Notes: generated by a model not told the origin, from the letters alone. DNA of 64,000 nucleotides from Comamonas testosteroni (GCF_030505195.1 NZ_CP129672.1:2762501-2826500); one strand, 5' to 3'. Shown: positions 1 to 9,221, numbered from the stretch's first letter. Program-made: numbers and translations.

Positions 1-1
1 G

Positions 2-400
2 CTGCCGGCCTGGTGGCAGGAGCCCGGCAACTGGTATGGCTGGGTGGTGACGGCCCTGTGGGCTGCGGGCGGTCTCGCACTGCTGGTGCTGCTGGCACGC
101 CTGGTCAATGCCGTGCTGCGTGGCGCTGCCGCTACCAAGGTGCCGCAGGCGGGCGAGGCTGTCGCCTTGGCCGGTGCGGCGGCGGGCGGCGCCTCCTTGC
201 TGCCGGCGCCGGAGCGTCAGCGTGCCGCCTCCGATATGTCCATGGTGTCGCTGCTGGAGAACGTGGATCTGCCACCCCAGGGTTCGGAAGTGGATGTGAT
301 GGTCGAGCATTTGCGCACCCTGGCGGCTAAAGAGCCGGAGCGGGTGGCGGAAGTGGTCAAACAATGGGTACAAAAACATGGCCAACCAGTTGGTGACTAG
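2..400 (+). CDS. fliF: FliF, flagellar MS-ring protein (C-terminal part; 5' end outside window)
   Basis: Only the last 132 codons are present and the frame is open to the left edge. FliF forms the inner-membrane MS ring on which the rotor and export gate are built. Visible are the second transmembrane helix (roughly residues 10-40 of the fragment, rich in W, A, L and V) and an acidic C-terminal tail ending in a VMVEHLR...AEVVKQWV-type helix, which in known FliF proteins binds FliG. Its position directly before fliG supports the call. The stop lies inside the start of fliG, a 23-bp overlap that suggests translational coupling. No internal break is seen. Confidence 0.88.
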   Translation: MPAWWQEPGNWYGWVVTALWAAGGLALLVLLARLVNAVLRGAAATKVPQAGEAVALAGAAAGGASLLPAPERQRAASDMSMVSLLENVDLPPQGSEVDVMVEHLRTLAAKEPERVAEVVKQWVQKHGQPVGD

Positions 401-1436
401 CGCCGAAGGCGCGGCAGGCGTGGCGTTGCTGGAGCAGCCGGCCCCGGAAAGTCTGGATCTGATCGAGCAGGCTGCCATCGTGCTGCTCAGCATGGGCGAG
501 GAGCCTGCTGCCGGCGTGTTGCGTTGCCTGGAGCGCGAAGACCTGCTGGCCGTCACTCAGGTGATGTCCCGCCTCAGCGGTATTCGCGTGGATTCGGTGC
601 GCCAGTCGCTGCAGCATTTCTTCGATGACTACCGCGAGCAAAGCGGTGTGCATGGTGCCTCGCGCAGCTTCTTGCAGCGCTCGTTGGCGCTGGCGCTGGG
701 CGGCGACATCGCCGGCAGCGTGCTCGACAGCATTTACGGCGACGAGATCCGCCCCAAGATGGCGCGGCTGCAATGGGCGGCGCCGGCCTGGCTGGCCGAG
801 CGGCTGGCCCAGGAGCACCCGCGCATGCAAGCGGTGTTTCTGGCCTTTTTGCCGCCCAAACTGGCCGGCGATGTGATCGAGCATCTGCCCGAGTCAGGCC
901 GCGAGGCCCTGGTGCTCAACGTGGCCAAGCTCAAGGACGTGGATCGAGATCTGCTGGTGCAACTGGAAATGCTGACCGAGCAGTATCTGGCCGAGTTCGG
1001 CACGCAAAGCGTGTCCATGGAGGGTGTGAAGCAGGCGGCGGAAATTCTCAACCGCATTCCGGGCAACAAGCAGGAGTTGGTGGCGCGCCTGCGGGCCCGC
1101 GATCCTGAAATCGCCTCCGCGATCGAAACCGAGATGTATGACTTCTTCGTGCTCTCGACCCAGTCCGAGACCACGCTGACCCAGATCATCGAGGCCGTGC
1201 CGGCCGAGCTGTGGGCGCTGGCGCTCAAGGGCGCCGAGCCTGCGGTGCGCAAGGCCGTGCTGGGCGCCATGCCACGCCGCCAGGCGCAGAGCTTTGAAGA
1301 CCAGATGCGCCGCAGCGGCCCCGTGCCTTTGAGTCGTGTGGAGCAGGCGCGGCGCGAGATCATGGATCTGGTCAAGGCCATGGTTGACGCGGGTGAGCTG
1401 GAGATTCAGTTGTTCGCCGAAGCGGTGGTGGAGTGA
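378..1436 (+). CDS. fliG: FliG, flagellar rotor/switch protein
   Basis: The product is 352 aa, against about 331 in E. coli. FliG couples the MS ring to the C ring and meets the stator through charged residues in its C-terminal domain. The N-terminal domain (QAAIVLLSMGEEPAAGVLR) and the C-terminal ALKGAEPAVRKAVLGAMPRR segment are typical. The middle-domain EHPQ motif, used for FliM contact, appears as EHPR at residues 146-149, a conservative variant. It starts inside fliF and its stop overlaps the GTG start of fliH by 4 bp, so the genes are in one operon. The degree of divergence fits a lateral-type FliG, but that is inference. Confidence 0.9.
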   Translation: MANQLVTSAEGAAGVALLEQPAPESLDLIEQAAIVLLSMGEEPAAGVLRCLEREDLLAVTQVMSRLSGIRVDSVRQSLQHFFDDYREQSGVHGASRSFLQRSLALALGGDIAGSVLDSIYGDEIRPKMARLQWAAPAWLAERLAQEHPRMQAVFLAFLPPKLAGDVIEHLPESGREALVLNVAKLKDVDRDLLVQLEMLTEQYLAEFGTQSVSMEGVKQAAEILNRIPGNKQELVARLRARDPEIASAIETEMYDFFVLSTQSETTLTQIIEAVPAELWALALKGAEPAVRKAVLGAMPRRQAQSFEDQMRRSGPVPLSRVEQARREIMDLVKAMVDAGELEIQLFAEAVVE

Positions 1437-2134
1437 GCGTGCTTTACCGCCCCTATCATTTTCCGCCCTTGGACCTGGTGCAGGCCGACCGCGCACAGCA
1501 GGGTGCAGACGGCAGCGCCGCCGGCGATGCCGTGGGGCCGGAGGATGCCCGGGCCTTGGCTCAGGCCTATGAACAGGCGGTGCAGCGCGGCCACGCCCAG
1601 GGCTTTGCCCAGGGGCAGGCCGAGGGCGAGCGCGCCGGCTATGAGGCCGGGCTGCAAACCGGCGTTCAGGCAGGTCGCGCCGAGTCCCTGCAAGGCGCGC
1701 GCGACGAGCTGAAGAGCCTGGGCGCGCCAGTGACGGAGCTGAAGCAGCAGCTGCAGTTGCTGCATGCCGACTGGGAGGCCAGCCTGCGCAAGGATTTGAT
1801 CGACCTGGTCGAGCGGGTGGCGCGCCAGGTGGTGCGCTGCGAGCTGACGCTGCAGCCGGCGCAGATTCTGGCGCTGGTCGAGGAAACCCTGCAGGGCATG
1901 CCCCAGCGCACGGGCGAGGTCCAGGTCTACCTGAACCCGGTCGATCTGCAGCGCATCCAGGAGCTGGACAGCACGCGCGTGCCCGACTGGAAGCTGCAGG
2001 CCGACAGCACTCTCGATGCCGGCGAATGCCGTTTGCGCGTGGGAGAGGCCGAGGTCGATGCCGGTTGCAAGCAGCGTCTGGGTGCCTGTATGGAACAGGT
2101 GCGTGAGCAGCTGCAGCCAGCGGAGGCCTTGTGA
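1433..2134 (+). CDS. fliH: FliH, negative regulator of the flagellar export ATPase
   Basis: The product is 233 aa, with a GTG start in a GTGA overlap with fliG. FliH is the peripheral stalk that holds the FliI ATPase at the export gate. A run of small-residue repeats (about residues 45-85, pattern GHAQGFAQGQAEG... AGLQTGVQAG) is the hallmark GxxxG/AxxxG segment of FliH. It is followed by a coiled-coil stretch and a C-terminal domain with the conserved LVERVARQVVR helix. The stop overlaps the start of fliI by 4 bp. Confidence 0.87.
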   Translation: MSVLYRPYHFPPLDLVQADRAQQGADGSAAGDAVGPEDARALAQAYEQAVQRGHAQGFAQGQAEGERAGYEAGLQTGVQAGRAESLQGARDELKSLGAPVTELKQQLQLLHADWEASLRKDLIDLVERVARQVVRCELTLQPAQILALVEETLQGMPQRTGEVQVYLNPVDLQRIQELDSTRVPDWKLQADSTLDAGECRLRVGEAEVDAGCKQRLGACMEQVREQLQPAEAL

Positions 2135-3474
2135 CCACGGGCATGGCGGCAGGCAACAGCATCGGACTGGCGCAGTCGCTGCGCAGCGTTCAGCTCGACG
2201 ATGTGCCGGTGGCGCAGCCGGCGGCACGCGTGCATGCGGCCACCGGATTGCTGCTGGAGTGCACGGGTGCGGCCCTGCCGCTGGCTGCCCGTTGCCAGAT
2301 CGAATGGCAGGCTGGCGCCTGGTTGCCGGCCCAGGTCGTGGGCTTTCGCGGTGCCGTCTCCTATCTGATGCCGCTCAAGCCGGTCACCGGCCTGGCAACC
2401 GGGGCGCGCGTGACGCTGGATTCCGAACGCCAGCAGCCGGGCATCGGCATGGGTTGGTTGGGGCGGGTCATCAACGGCCTGGCAGAGCCGCTGGACGGGC
2501 TGGGGCGGTTGACTGGGGACGGTGTGCTGCCTGCGCAACCGCCCAGGGTCAATCCACTCAAAAAGCGCCCGATCGAGCAGGCGCTCGATGTGGGCGTGCG
2601 CTGTATCAACGGCCTGCTGACGCTGGGGCGTGGCCAGCGCGTTGGCCTGTTCGCCGGCAGCGGCGTGGGCAAGAGCGTGCTGCTGGGCATGATTACGCGC
2701 CACACCGAGGCCGATGTGATCGTGGTGGGCCTGATCGGTGAGCGGGGCCGCGAAGTGCGCGAGTTCATTGAGCATTCCCTGGGGCCGGAAGGCATGCGCC
2801 GCGCCATCGTGGTGGTGGCGCCGGCGGACGAGCCGGCGCTGATGCGCATGATGGCGGCCGAGCTGTGCCACACGATTGCCGCGCATTTCCGCGATCAAGG
2901 CCTGAATGTGCTGCTGCTGCTCGACTCCCTGACCCGTTATGCCATGGCGCGGCGCGAAATTGCGCTGGCCCTGGGCGAGCCTCCGGCCACGCGCGGTTAT
3001 CCGCCGTCGGTGTTCAGCATGCTGCCGCAGCTGGTGGAGAGCGCCGGCAACGGCGAGCGCGGCGAGGGCAGCATGACGGCCATCTACACCGTGCTGGCCG
3101 AAGGAGATGACCAGCAGGACCCGATCGCCGATACGGCGCGGGCCATTCTGGATGGCCATATCGTGTTGCGGCGCGAGCTGGCAGAGCGCGGACATTACCC
3201 GGCCGTGGATGTGGGGGCCTCGATCAGCCGCTGCATGCCGCTGGTGGTTTCCGAAGCCCATTTGCAGGCTGCGCGCCAGGTCAAGGAGCTGCAGGCCCGT
3301 TATGCCCAGGTGCGCGAGCTGATCCCCATGGGGGCCTATGTGCCCGGCGCCGATGCGCGCACCGACCAGGCCGTGCAGCGCTGGCCACAGTTGGAGGCAT
3401 TCTTGCGCCAGGGCACGGCAGAGGCTGCTCCTTTTGCCGCCTGTGTAGCCCAGCTGGGCGAGGTGCTGGCATGA
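2131..3474 (+). CDS. fliI: FliI, flagellum-specific export ATPase
   Basis: The product is 447 aa with a GTG start overlapping fliH. It is the F1-beta-like ATPase that drives unloading of export substrates at the type III secretion gate. Walker A is GSGVGKS (residues 176-182), and the Walker B region is VLLLLDSLTRYAMA. The family signature PPSVFSMLPQLVES is present. Length is normal. The last four bases overlap fliJ. The assignment as FliI rather than an injectisome ATPase rests on the flagellar neighbours on both sides. Confidence 0.94.
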   Translation: MTTGMAAGNSIGLAQSLRSVQLDDVPVAQPAARVHAATGLLLECTGAALPLAARCQIEWQAGAWLPAQVVGFRGAVSYLMPLKPVTGLATGARVTLDSERQQPGIGMGWLGRVINGLAEPLDGLGRLTGDGVLPAQPPRVNPLKKRPIEQALDVGVRCINGLLTLGRGQRVGLFAGSGVGKSVLLGMITRHTEADVIVVGLIGERGREVREFIEHSLGPEGMRRAIVVVAPADEPALMRMMAAELCHTIAAHFRDQGLNVLLLLDSLTRYAMARREIALALGEPPATRGYPPSVFSMLPQLVESAGNGERGEGSMTAIYTVLAEGDDQQDPIADTARAILDGHIVLRRELAERGHYPAVDVGASISRCMPLVVSEAHLQAARQVKELQARYAQVRELIPMGAYVPGADARTDQAVQRWPQLEAFLRQGTAEAAPFAACVAQLGEVLA

Positions 3475-3923
3475 GCTTGCCCGTGGTGGCCCTGGCGCAA
3501 TATGTGGACGTCCTGGACCAGCGCGCCCAGCAGTCCATGGCCGAGGCCGCTCGGGCTCGGGCGCTGCTGGTCAAGACCCAATCCCAGCTGGAGCGCCTGC
3601 ACAGCATGGCGCACAGCGCCGGGGTGAAGAAATTGCATGGGAATGTCGCCTTGTATGCGAATGCAGCAGGTTTCCGTTCGGGGTTGATGGACATGGCCGG
3701 GCAATGCAAGGACGCCTGTGGCGTTCAGCAGCTCGAATATGCCCAGGCCAGTGCGCACATGCAGGCCGCCTTGCGCCAGCACGACAGCATGCAGTCGGTG
3801 CTGGAGCGGGCGCGCGCCGACATGGCACAGCTGGCGCAGCGCAAGGCGCAGAACGCCATGGATGAACTGGCTGGTCAGGCCTGGCAGCGCCAGGCCCGTC
3901 AGCAGGTCGCCGGAAACCGCTAG
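3471..3923 (+). CDS. fliJ: FliJ, flagellar export chaperone/ATPase stalk
   Basis: The product is 150 aa, starting in an ATGA overlap with fliI. FliJ is a small antiparallel coiled coil that sits in the FliI ring and helps recycle chaperones. The protein is almost wholly predicted helix, rich in A, Q, R and E with heptad-like spacing and no membrane segment. Sequence conservation of FliJ is weak, so the call rests mostly on size, helical character and position right after fliI. Confidence 0.8.
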   Translation: MSLPVVALAQYVDVLDQRAQQSMAEAARARALLVKTQSQLERLHSMAHSAGVKKLHGNVALYANAAGFRSGLMDMAGQCKDACGVQQLEYAQASAHMQAALRQHDSMQSVLERARADMAQLAQRKAQNAMDELAGQAWQRQARQQVAGNR

Positions 3924-3959
3924 CACTGTCCATTCGCGAACGCATACAAGGGAAACACA

Positions 3960-5333
3960 GTGGCTACCTACGATCCGGTTACAACCGCCAAGGCTTTGGC
4001 CGAAAGCTACGTCCACGCCCGCCAGGCGCAGGTGGATACCAACACCAAGAAGACGCAGAGCAAAACCACGGCGCTGACATCGCTGCAATCGGCGCTGTCG
4101 GGCTTCTCCACGGCGTTGAGCAGCCTGTCCGGCAAGGGCAGCGTGATCGCTCAGACGGCGGCGGTGTCGCGCAGCAGCGCCGCAGCGGCGACGGTGTCCA
4201 GTGCCGCTGCGCCAGGCAATTACACCTTTGGCGTGAGCAAGCTGGCCACGGCCCAGCAGACGCTCTACAGCATGCAGGATCTGGGCCTGGCCCCCGATAC
4301 AGACTATCCCAAGGACGCGACCATGGTGGTGTCTGCCGTGGGCGGAGCAGGCTATGTTCAGGTGGACCTGGACAAGGCCGATGAAAACGGCGACGGCAAG
4401 CTGTCGGTGACCGAAATCGCCCGGGCCTTGAACCAGGCCAGCGCAGGCAAGATCACGGCGTCGATGGTGACGCAGGGCGGCGAGCAAAAGCTGATGCTGA
4501 CCAGCACCGAGACCGGTGAAGCGAATGCTTTTGAGTTGAAGATGCAGAAGCAGGATGGCAGCGCAGTGGCTTTGGTCGCAGGCCAGAAGCTGTCCGAGGC
4601 CCAGGATGCCGTCTTTACATTGGGTGCTGGCACTGGAGTGGAAATCCGCCAAGCCTCCAATACCTACACCGGCATCGAAGGCCTGACGCTGGAATTCAAG
4701 GAAGTGACGACTTCGCCCTTCACCGTCACCGTCGCCAAGGACGAGGCCGCGACCAAGGCCAATATGCAGGGCTTTATCGACGCCTACAACGGCCTCGTCA
4801 AGGCCATCGACAAGCTGACGGCGGCGGGCTCCGCAGAAGGCGGTGTGGCGGCTGCTGCACTTAATGGGGACTCCGGCGTGCGCGGTCTGCGCAACCAGCT
4901 CAACAGCCTGCTGCGCAGCACCGTGAACGGTGTCAGTCTGACCGACTTCGGCATCTCCGCGCAGCGCGACGGAACGATCGCGCTGGACGCTGGCCGGTTC
5001 GCCAAAAAAGTGGCGTCCAACCCCGATGCGCTGACCAGCCTGTTGGGCAAGACCGACACTCTGGAATACAAGCGCACCGGCGTGCTGGGCAGCCTGCAGA
5101 CCTATGTGGGCAGCTGGACCAACAGCTCCACCGGTTATCTGAAAACTCGTCAGGACGGCTTGCAAAAGCAGTTGACGCAGTACACCAAAGACCAGTCGAC
5201 CATCGAGCGGCTGTATGCACAGGCATATCAGCGCTATCTGACGCAATTTACGACCCTGGCGAATTTGGAAGCCACGATGAGCAACACCTCGAACTATCTG
5301 AGCTCGATGTTCGCGCCGTCGTCCAAGAGCTAG
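3960..5333 (+). CDS. fliD: FliD, flagellar filament cap (lateral-type LafB equivalent)
   Basis: The product is 457 aa with a GTG start. FliD forms the pentameric cap that folds flagellin at the filament tip. The N-terminal region is Ser/Thr/Ala-rich, with the helix TTALTSLQSALSGFSTALSSL typical of FliD_N. The C-terminal part (ANMQGFIDAYNGLVKAIDKL ... GLQKQLTQYTKDQSTIERLY) matches FliD_C. Placement directly after fliJ, rather than next to a flagellin gene, is the arrangement expected when the lateral lafB-to-lafU block follows fliEFGHIJ. I found no sigma-28-like promoter in the 36-bp gap, so it is probably read from upstream. Confidence 0.9.
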   Translation: MATYDPVTTAKALAESYVHARQAQVDTNTKKTQSKTTALTSLQSALSGFSTALSSLSGKGSVIAQTAAVSRSSAAAATVSSAAAPGNYTFGVSKLATAQQTLYSMQDLGLAPDTDYPKDATMVVSAVGGAGYVQVDLDKADENGDGKLSVTEIARALNQASAGKITASMVTQGGEQKLMLTSTETGEANAFELKMQKQDGSAVALVAGQKLSEAQDAVFTLGAGTGVEIRQASNTYTGIEGLTLEFKEVTTSPFTVTVAKDEAATKANMQGFIDAYNGLVKAIDKLTAAGSAEGGVAAAALNGDSGVRGLRNQLNSLLRSTVNGVSLTDFGISAQRDGTIALDAGRFAKKVASNPDALTSLLGKTDTLEYKRTGVLGSLQTYVGSWTNSSTGYLKTRQDGLQKQLTQYTKDQSTIERLYAQAYQRYLTQFTTLANLEATMSNTSNYLSSMFAPSSKS

Positions 5334-5356
5334 CCGGGGCGCAGGACCCATAACCC

Positions 5357-5755
5357 ATGAACGACAACCTTTGGAACGACGGATACGGCGACTATCGCGC
5401 CGCCAATACGGTGGCGCAGACCGCCCAGGCATCTCCGGTGGAGCTGGTGCTGATGCTGGTGGACGGCCTGCTCGAAGAGATGGCGCGCCTGCGCATGCAT
5501 ATCGCCCAGAAGCGCTTTGAGGAAAAGGCGCGCTCTATTGCCAAGTGCGCCGACATCCTGACCGGGCTGGGCAGCGCGCTGGAGGCTGACGCCGGCAATG
5601 AAGTCGTGGAGAACCTCTCGCGTCTGTACGACTTCTGCGCCCAGCGCCTGAATCAGGCGGGTTTCGACATGGATGTCGCCAAGGTGGATGAGGTCCATGG
5701 CATCTTGCAGACGCTGCGCTCCGGCTGGCAAGGGATGGCGGATGCCCGTCTCTGA
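5357..5755 (+). CDS. fliS: FliS, flagellin export chaperone
   Basis: The product is 132 aa, a normal FliS length. FliS binds the disordered C-terminus of flagellin and keeps it unfolded before export. The N-terminal YRAANTVAQTAQASPVELVLMLVDGLL segment, a short basic/polar start followed by a helix that binds flagellin, is the family signature; the rest is a helical bundle. It lies 23 bp after fliD and its end overlaps fliT. Confidence 0.92.
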   Translation: MNDNLWNDGYGDYRAANTVAQTAQASPVELVLMLVDGLLEEMARLRMHIAQKRFEEKARSIAKCADILTGLGSALEADAGNEVVENLSRLYDFCAQRLNQAGFDMDVAKVDEVHGILQTLRSGWQGMADARL

Positions 5756-6047
5756 TCGAGAGCGTTTGCTGGCGCTGGCCCGGCAGCTGCAGGTGGTGAG
5801 TGCGGCCCAGGACTGGGGGCGCTTGGCGCAACTGGACCGCTTGGTGGCCGACTGGGCGACCCGGTCGCCGGCCCTGTTGCCCGCGGATGAGGACATGCGT
5901 GTGGCTTGGCAGGAGCTTGCCGCTGCTCACGCTGCCGCCCATGCGGCCTGCCAGCAGGCATTGCACGAAGCCGGGGTGCGCCTGCGCGATTTACAGCATC
6001 GCAACGAAGCCCATAAAGCCTATGCCTGGCAGGAGCAATTTTCATGA
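5742..6047 (+). CDS. fliT: FliT-like flagellar chaperone
   Basis: The product is 101 aa from the ATG that lies just inside the end of fliS; an AAGGGATGG stretch upstream can serve as ribosome binding site. A longer in-frame extension would bury the start deep in fliS, so I chose the short form. FliT proteins are small helical bundles that chaperone FliD and are poorly conserved. This protein is all-helical, with the pattern LLALARQLQVVSAAQDW near its start. The call rests on size and on its place between fliS and fliK, which is the position of lafD in lateral clusters. Confidence 0.7.
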   Translation: MPVSDRERLLALARQLQVVSAAQDWGRLAQLDRLVADWATRSPALLPADEDMRVAWQELAAAHAAAHAACQQALHEAGVRLRDLQHRNEAHKAYAWQEQFS

Positions 6048-7057
6048 ACGCCATGCCGACGACCTCCGTGCCTGCATCCTCTGCGGCCCTTGCCGCCGCA
6101 GGCGGTGTGACTGGCACACCCGCCATCGCCGGCAATGGGCTGGAGCAGTCCAGTGCATTGCCAGCCGTACCGCCGCCCGTCATGTTCGCTGAGCTGGCTG
6201 GTTTTTGGGGTGCGGCCGCGCTGTCGGCTCAGATCAGCGCCCTGCCGGAGGCCGCCGATGGCGAGCAGACGGATCCCTCCGCCCAGGAGTCGACAGATCT
6301 TGCAGCGGCAGATGCTCTGCCTCTGCTGGCTAGCTTTGCGCCGACCTGGCAGCCCGAGGTTCAGGCCCAGCTCGGCTCGGTGTCTATTGAGCCCAGCGCA
6401 GCGCAGAAGCCATCCTCCAGCGTGGCTGTCGCCGCGCTCAATCCGGCAGCGGTGCAGGCACAACGTGATGGCAAAGAGTCCGTGGTGGCCAAGCTCGCCG
6501 AGCAGGCTCCGACGCATGCAGCCACTGCGCCCCAAGGTGCAGCGGTAGTGGTGCTGCAGTCGCCTGCGTTGTCAGCGACAGAGCCTGTGGCTTCGGTGCA
6601 CTCTGCTGCACGCGCGGCAGCGGCAGCCACGCCCAGTGCTACGCGGGCCGCGCAGCCGCTGATGCAGGCCTTGTCGCAGCGCATTCAGCTGCAACAGGCT
6701 CAAGGTGTGGATGTGGCCACGGTGCGACTGGATCCGCCGCAATGGGGCAGCGTGGAGCTGCGCATCCAGCACGACGCAGGTGGGGTGCAGGTGTTCATTC
6801 AGGCGTCGCACGCCGAGGTGGGCCGTCAGCTGGCAGGTCTGGCCGAAGGCTTGCGCCAGGAGCTGCAGGCGCGCAGCAGCGGCGAAGCCAGCGTGGTCGT
6901 GGCCCAGGGGCGGCACAGCGGCGGTGCCGCAGGCCAGGGCGGAGGCGCCCGTGACGAGGCTCTGCCCTGGACTCTGGCCGCAGAAGACGATGTGATTGGC
7001 CAGGCCCTGCAGGTCTGGCAGCAACAGGCAGAAGGCCTGGGGGCAGATAAAGGCTGA
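6044..7057 (+). CDS. fliK: FliK, hook-length control protein (LafE equivalent)
   Basis: The product is 337 aa, starting in an ATGA overlap with fliT. FliK measures the hook and switches the export gate from hook to filament substrates. The first 200 residues are low-complexity (Ala, Ser, Pro, Gln), as in the ruler domain. The C-terminal switching domain is clear: a helix of QRIQLQQ type, then VATVRLDPPQWGSVELRI, the conserved LxPxxLGxVEvri motif, then a Gly-rich tail. Its length suits a short hook. Confidence 0.88.
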   Translation: MNAMPTTSVPASSAALAAAGGVTGTPAIAGNGLEQSSALPAVPPPVMFAELAGFWGAAALSAQISALPEAADGEQTDPSAQESTDLAAADALPLLASFAPTWQPEVQAQLGSVSIEPSAAQKPSSSVAVAALNPAAVQAQRDGKESVVAKLAEQAPTHAATAPQGAAVVVLQSPALSATEPVASVHSAARAAAAATPSATRAAQPLMQALSQRIQLQQAQGVDVATVRLDPPQWGSVELRIQHDAGGVQVFIQASHAEVGRQLAGLAEGLRQELQARSSGEASVVVAQGRHSGGAAGQGGGARDEALPWTLAAEDDVIGQALQVWQQQAEGLGADKG

Positions 7058-7063
7058 AGGACT

Positions 7064-7525
7064 ATGAAAAAAGTAGTGATAGGAGTCGTGGTTGCGGTTT
7101 TGCTGTGCCTGGGCGCGGCAGGCGGTGTCTGGTGGTGGGGGCAGAAGCAGGCGGCGGCGGTTGCGGAGCCGGCAGAGGTCAGCGGCCCGAGTCTGGACCC
7201 GCGCCATGCCAGCTATGTGTCCTTGGACAAGATCGTGGTCATGCTCAAGACCGACCTGGGCGAGCGCATGGGCAACAGCTATATGTCCCTGGACCTGGTG
7301 CTGCGCACCGACAAACCGCACGAAAAAGCCCTGAAGGCGGAGTTGCCCATGCTCAAGGGGGTTGCCGTGCGCACGCTGTCCCAGGTGGGGCTGACGCAGG
7401 CCAGGGGCATGAGCATTGATCAGTGGACCGAGCTGCTGAGTGCCGATCTGGTGGCCGCCTATGCCAGTCATCCCGACTTGCGCTTGTTCGACAAGGTCAT
7501 GGTCTCGCGCCTGATCATCGAGTAG
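7064..7525 (+). CDS. fliL: FliL, flagellar stator-associated protein (LafF equivalent)
   Basis: The product is 153 aa. FliL is a single-pass inner-membrane protein that surrounds the stator and supports torque. One N-terminal transmembrane helix is visible (VVIGVVVAVLLCLGAAGGVWWW), followed by a periplasmic SPFH-like domain with the conserved YVSLDKIVVML and YMSLDLVL strands. In most polar systems fliM, fliN and fliO-R follow fliL; here fliA and motAB follow, as in lateral systems. Confidence 0.9.
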   Translation: MKKVVIGVVVAVLLCLGAAGGVWWWGQKQAAAVAEPAEVSGPSLDPRHASYVSLDKIVVMLKTDLGERMGNSYMSLDLVLRTDKPHEKALKAELPMLKGVAVRTLSQVGLTQARGMSIDQWTELLSADLVAAYASHPDLRLFDKVMVSRLIIE

Positions 7526-7542
7526 GTCGGGGCACCCATCCT

Positions 7543-8304
7543 ATGCTGCAGCACGAATGCGCAAGCTATGGCGATGCCTCCGCTTTGGCGGGGTATGCGT
7601 GGACGCAGGCCGGCGCTGCCTATGGAGCGGTCCAGGTGACGCCGCAGCAGGAGCAGGATGTGCTGCAGGCCTATTTGCCCATGGTCAAGCGCGTGGTTCG
7701 CCAGCTGGCCTCCCAGGCCATGGATGTCATGGACCAGAGCGACATGACTCAGGTGGGGCTGATGGGGCTGCTCGAAGCCCTGCGTCGCTACGGTCCGGTG
7801 GACGAGGCGTTTGCCGGCTATGCCCGCCAGCGCGTGCGCGGCTCCATTCTCGATGAACTGCGTCGCCAGGACTGGCGCCCGCGTACCGTGCGTCAGAGCG
7901 CGCACAAGGCGCGCGATGCCGTGCGGGCGTTGCGTCGCCAGCTCGGCGCAGAACCTACGCCGCTGCAGATTCAGCAGGCTCTGGGCATGGATGACGAGGC
8001 CTATCTGGCCTATGAGCAGGCGGAATCGGCCGAAGCCATGGCCAGCCTGGACGAGCTGGTGGGCCAGGGCATGGATATGGCCAGCTCGGCTGCCGATCCG
8101 CAGCACGCCGTGCTGCAGCGCCACCTGCTGGAGCAGGTGCTGGCGCAGCTGAACGAGCGAGAGCAGCGCGTCATTCAGCTCTACTACGAATACGACCTCA
8201 ATCTCAAGGAAATTGCAGCAGTGCTGGAGTTGTCCGAGGCCCGGGTCTGTCAGATCAACAAGGAAGCGCTGCGCAAGATGCGCGCCGCGCTTGAGGTGGC
8301 CTGA
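7543..8304 (+). CDS. fliA: Sigma-28 factor for flagellar class III genes (FliA/LafS)
   Basis: The product is 253 aa from the ATG 17 bp after fliL. A longer in-frame extension would overlap fliL by about 100 bp and shows no conserved sequence. Region 2 is clear: LPMVKRVVRQLASQ, SDMTQVGLMGLLEALRRY, AFAGYARQRVRGSILDELRRQDWRPR. Region 3 and the region 4 helix-turn-helix (LKEIAAVLELSEARVCQI) follow. It should direct transcription of the late genes here, including the two flagellins, and be held by the FlgM encoded about 2 kb downstream. Because this sigma sits among fliL and motAB, it resembles LafS; whether the genome has a second fliA cannot be seen. Confidence 0.93.
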   Translation: MLQHECASYGDASALAGYAWTQAGAAYGAVQVTPQQEQDVLQAYLPMVKRVVRQLASQAMDVMDQSDMTQVGLMGLLEALRRYGPVDEAFAGYARQRVRGSILDELRRQDWRPRTVRQSAHKARDAVRALRRQLGAEPTPLQIQQALGMDDEAYLAYEQAESAEAMASLDELVGQGMDMASSAADPQHAVLQRHLLEQVLAQLNEREQRVIQLYYEYDLNLKEIAAVLELSEARVCQINKEALRKMRAALEVA

Positions 8305-8336
8305 GCCACCTGCCGCTACCAAGGGAAATACAGAGC

Positions 8337-9221
8337 ATGTTGCAACTACTGGGCATCTTCATTGTGCTGGCCACCATCTTTGGCGGATTCCTGCTCAGCG
8401 GCGGCAAGCTGGCAGTGATCTGGGAGCCTATGGAGCTGATGATCATTGCCGGCGCCGGCCTCGGAGCCCTGGTGCTGGGCAACCCCAAACACATTCTGGC
8501 CGAGCTTTGGCTGCAGCTGCGCCAGGTGCTGTCGCGCACCAAGCAGACCGTGGAGTTCCAGCGCCAGTTGCTGCTGTTGATGTATGAGCTGCTGCTCACG
8601 GCGGCCAATGGCCTCAAGGCCCTCGACGCCCATGTGGAAAAGCCGGCCGAAAGTACCCTCTTTCAGCGCTATCCGCTGGTGCTGGAAGACACCAAACTGC
8701 TGCATTTCATCGTGGACAACTTCCGTCTGATGGCCATGGGCAAGATCAGCAGCCATGAGCTCGAAGGCGTGCTGGACCAGGAGCTGGAGGCCATTCACGA
8801 AGAGCTGCTGCAACCGGCCAAGTCGCTGGGCAAGATCGCCGAAGCCATGCCTGGCTTCGGCATTCTGGCGGCGGTGCTGGGCATTGTGATGGCCATGAGC
8901 TATGTGGCCGACGGCGCCACGGCCGGTGAGATCGCCGTCAAGGTGGGCGCGGCCATGGTTGGCACCTTTATCGGCATTTTTCTCTGCTATGGCGTGCTGG
9001 ACCCGCTGTGCAACTTCATGAAGCAGCGCGTGATGGAACATCTGTCGGCCATGGAGTGCGTCAAGGTGGTGCTGGTCGCCCACGTGGCGGGAAAGCCGCC
9101 TCTGCTGGCCATCGACGCGGGCCGCCGCCTGGTGCCCTTGAATAGCAAGCCCGGCTTTGCGCTGCTGGAGACCTGGATCAACGACATGAACAGTCGCGAC
9201 AGCGGAGCGGCTCGTGGCTAA
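8337..9221 (+). CDS. motA: MotA, flagellar stator subunit (LafT equivalent)
   Basis: The product is 294 aa. MotA forms the proton channel with MotB and pushes on FliG. Four hydrophobic segments are visible, two at the N-terminus (residues about 3-20 and 32-48) and two around residues 175-220. The conserved proline loop is MPGFGILAAVLGIV (Pro172), and the cytoplasmic loop between TM2 and TM3 is of normal size. A ribosome binding site (AAGGGAAA) precedes the start. MotB overlaps its end by 8 bp. Confidence 0.94.
   Translation: MLQLLGIFIVLATIFGGFLLSGGKLAVIWEPMELMIIAGAGLGALVLGNPKHILAELWLQLRQVLSRTKQTVEFQRQLLLLMYELLLTAANGLKALDAHVEKPAESTLFQRYPLVLEDTKLLHFIVDNFRLMAMGKISSHELEGVLDQELEAIHEELLQPAKSLGKIAEAMPGFGILAAVLGIVMAMSYVADGATAGEIAVKVGAAMVGTFIGIFLCYGVLDPLCNFMKQRVMEHLSAMECVKVVLVAHVAGKPPLLAIDAGRRLVPLNSKPGFALLETWINDMNSRDSGAARG

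Noticed and set aside
3336..5432. Minus-strand open frame (698 codons) opposite fliI, fliJ and fliD
   Set aside because: It is antisense to well-supported flagellar genes, and its composition (Arg/Gln/His-rich) is typical of high-GC antisense frames.
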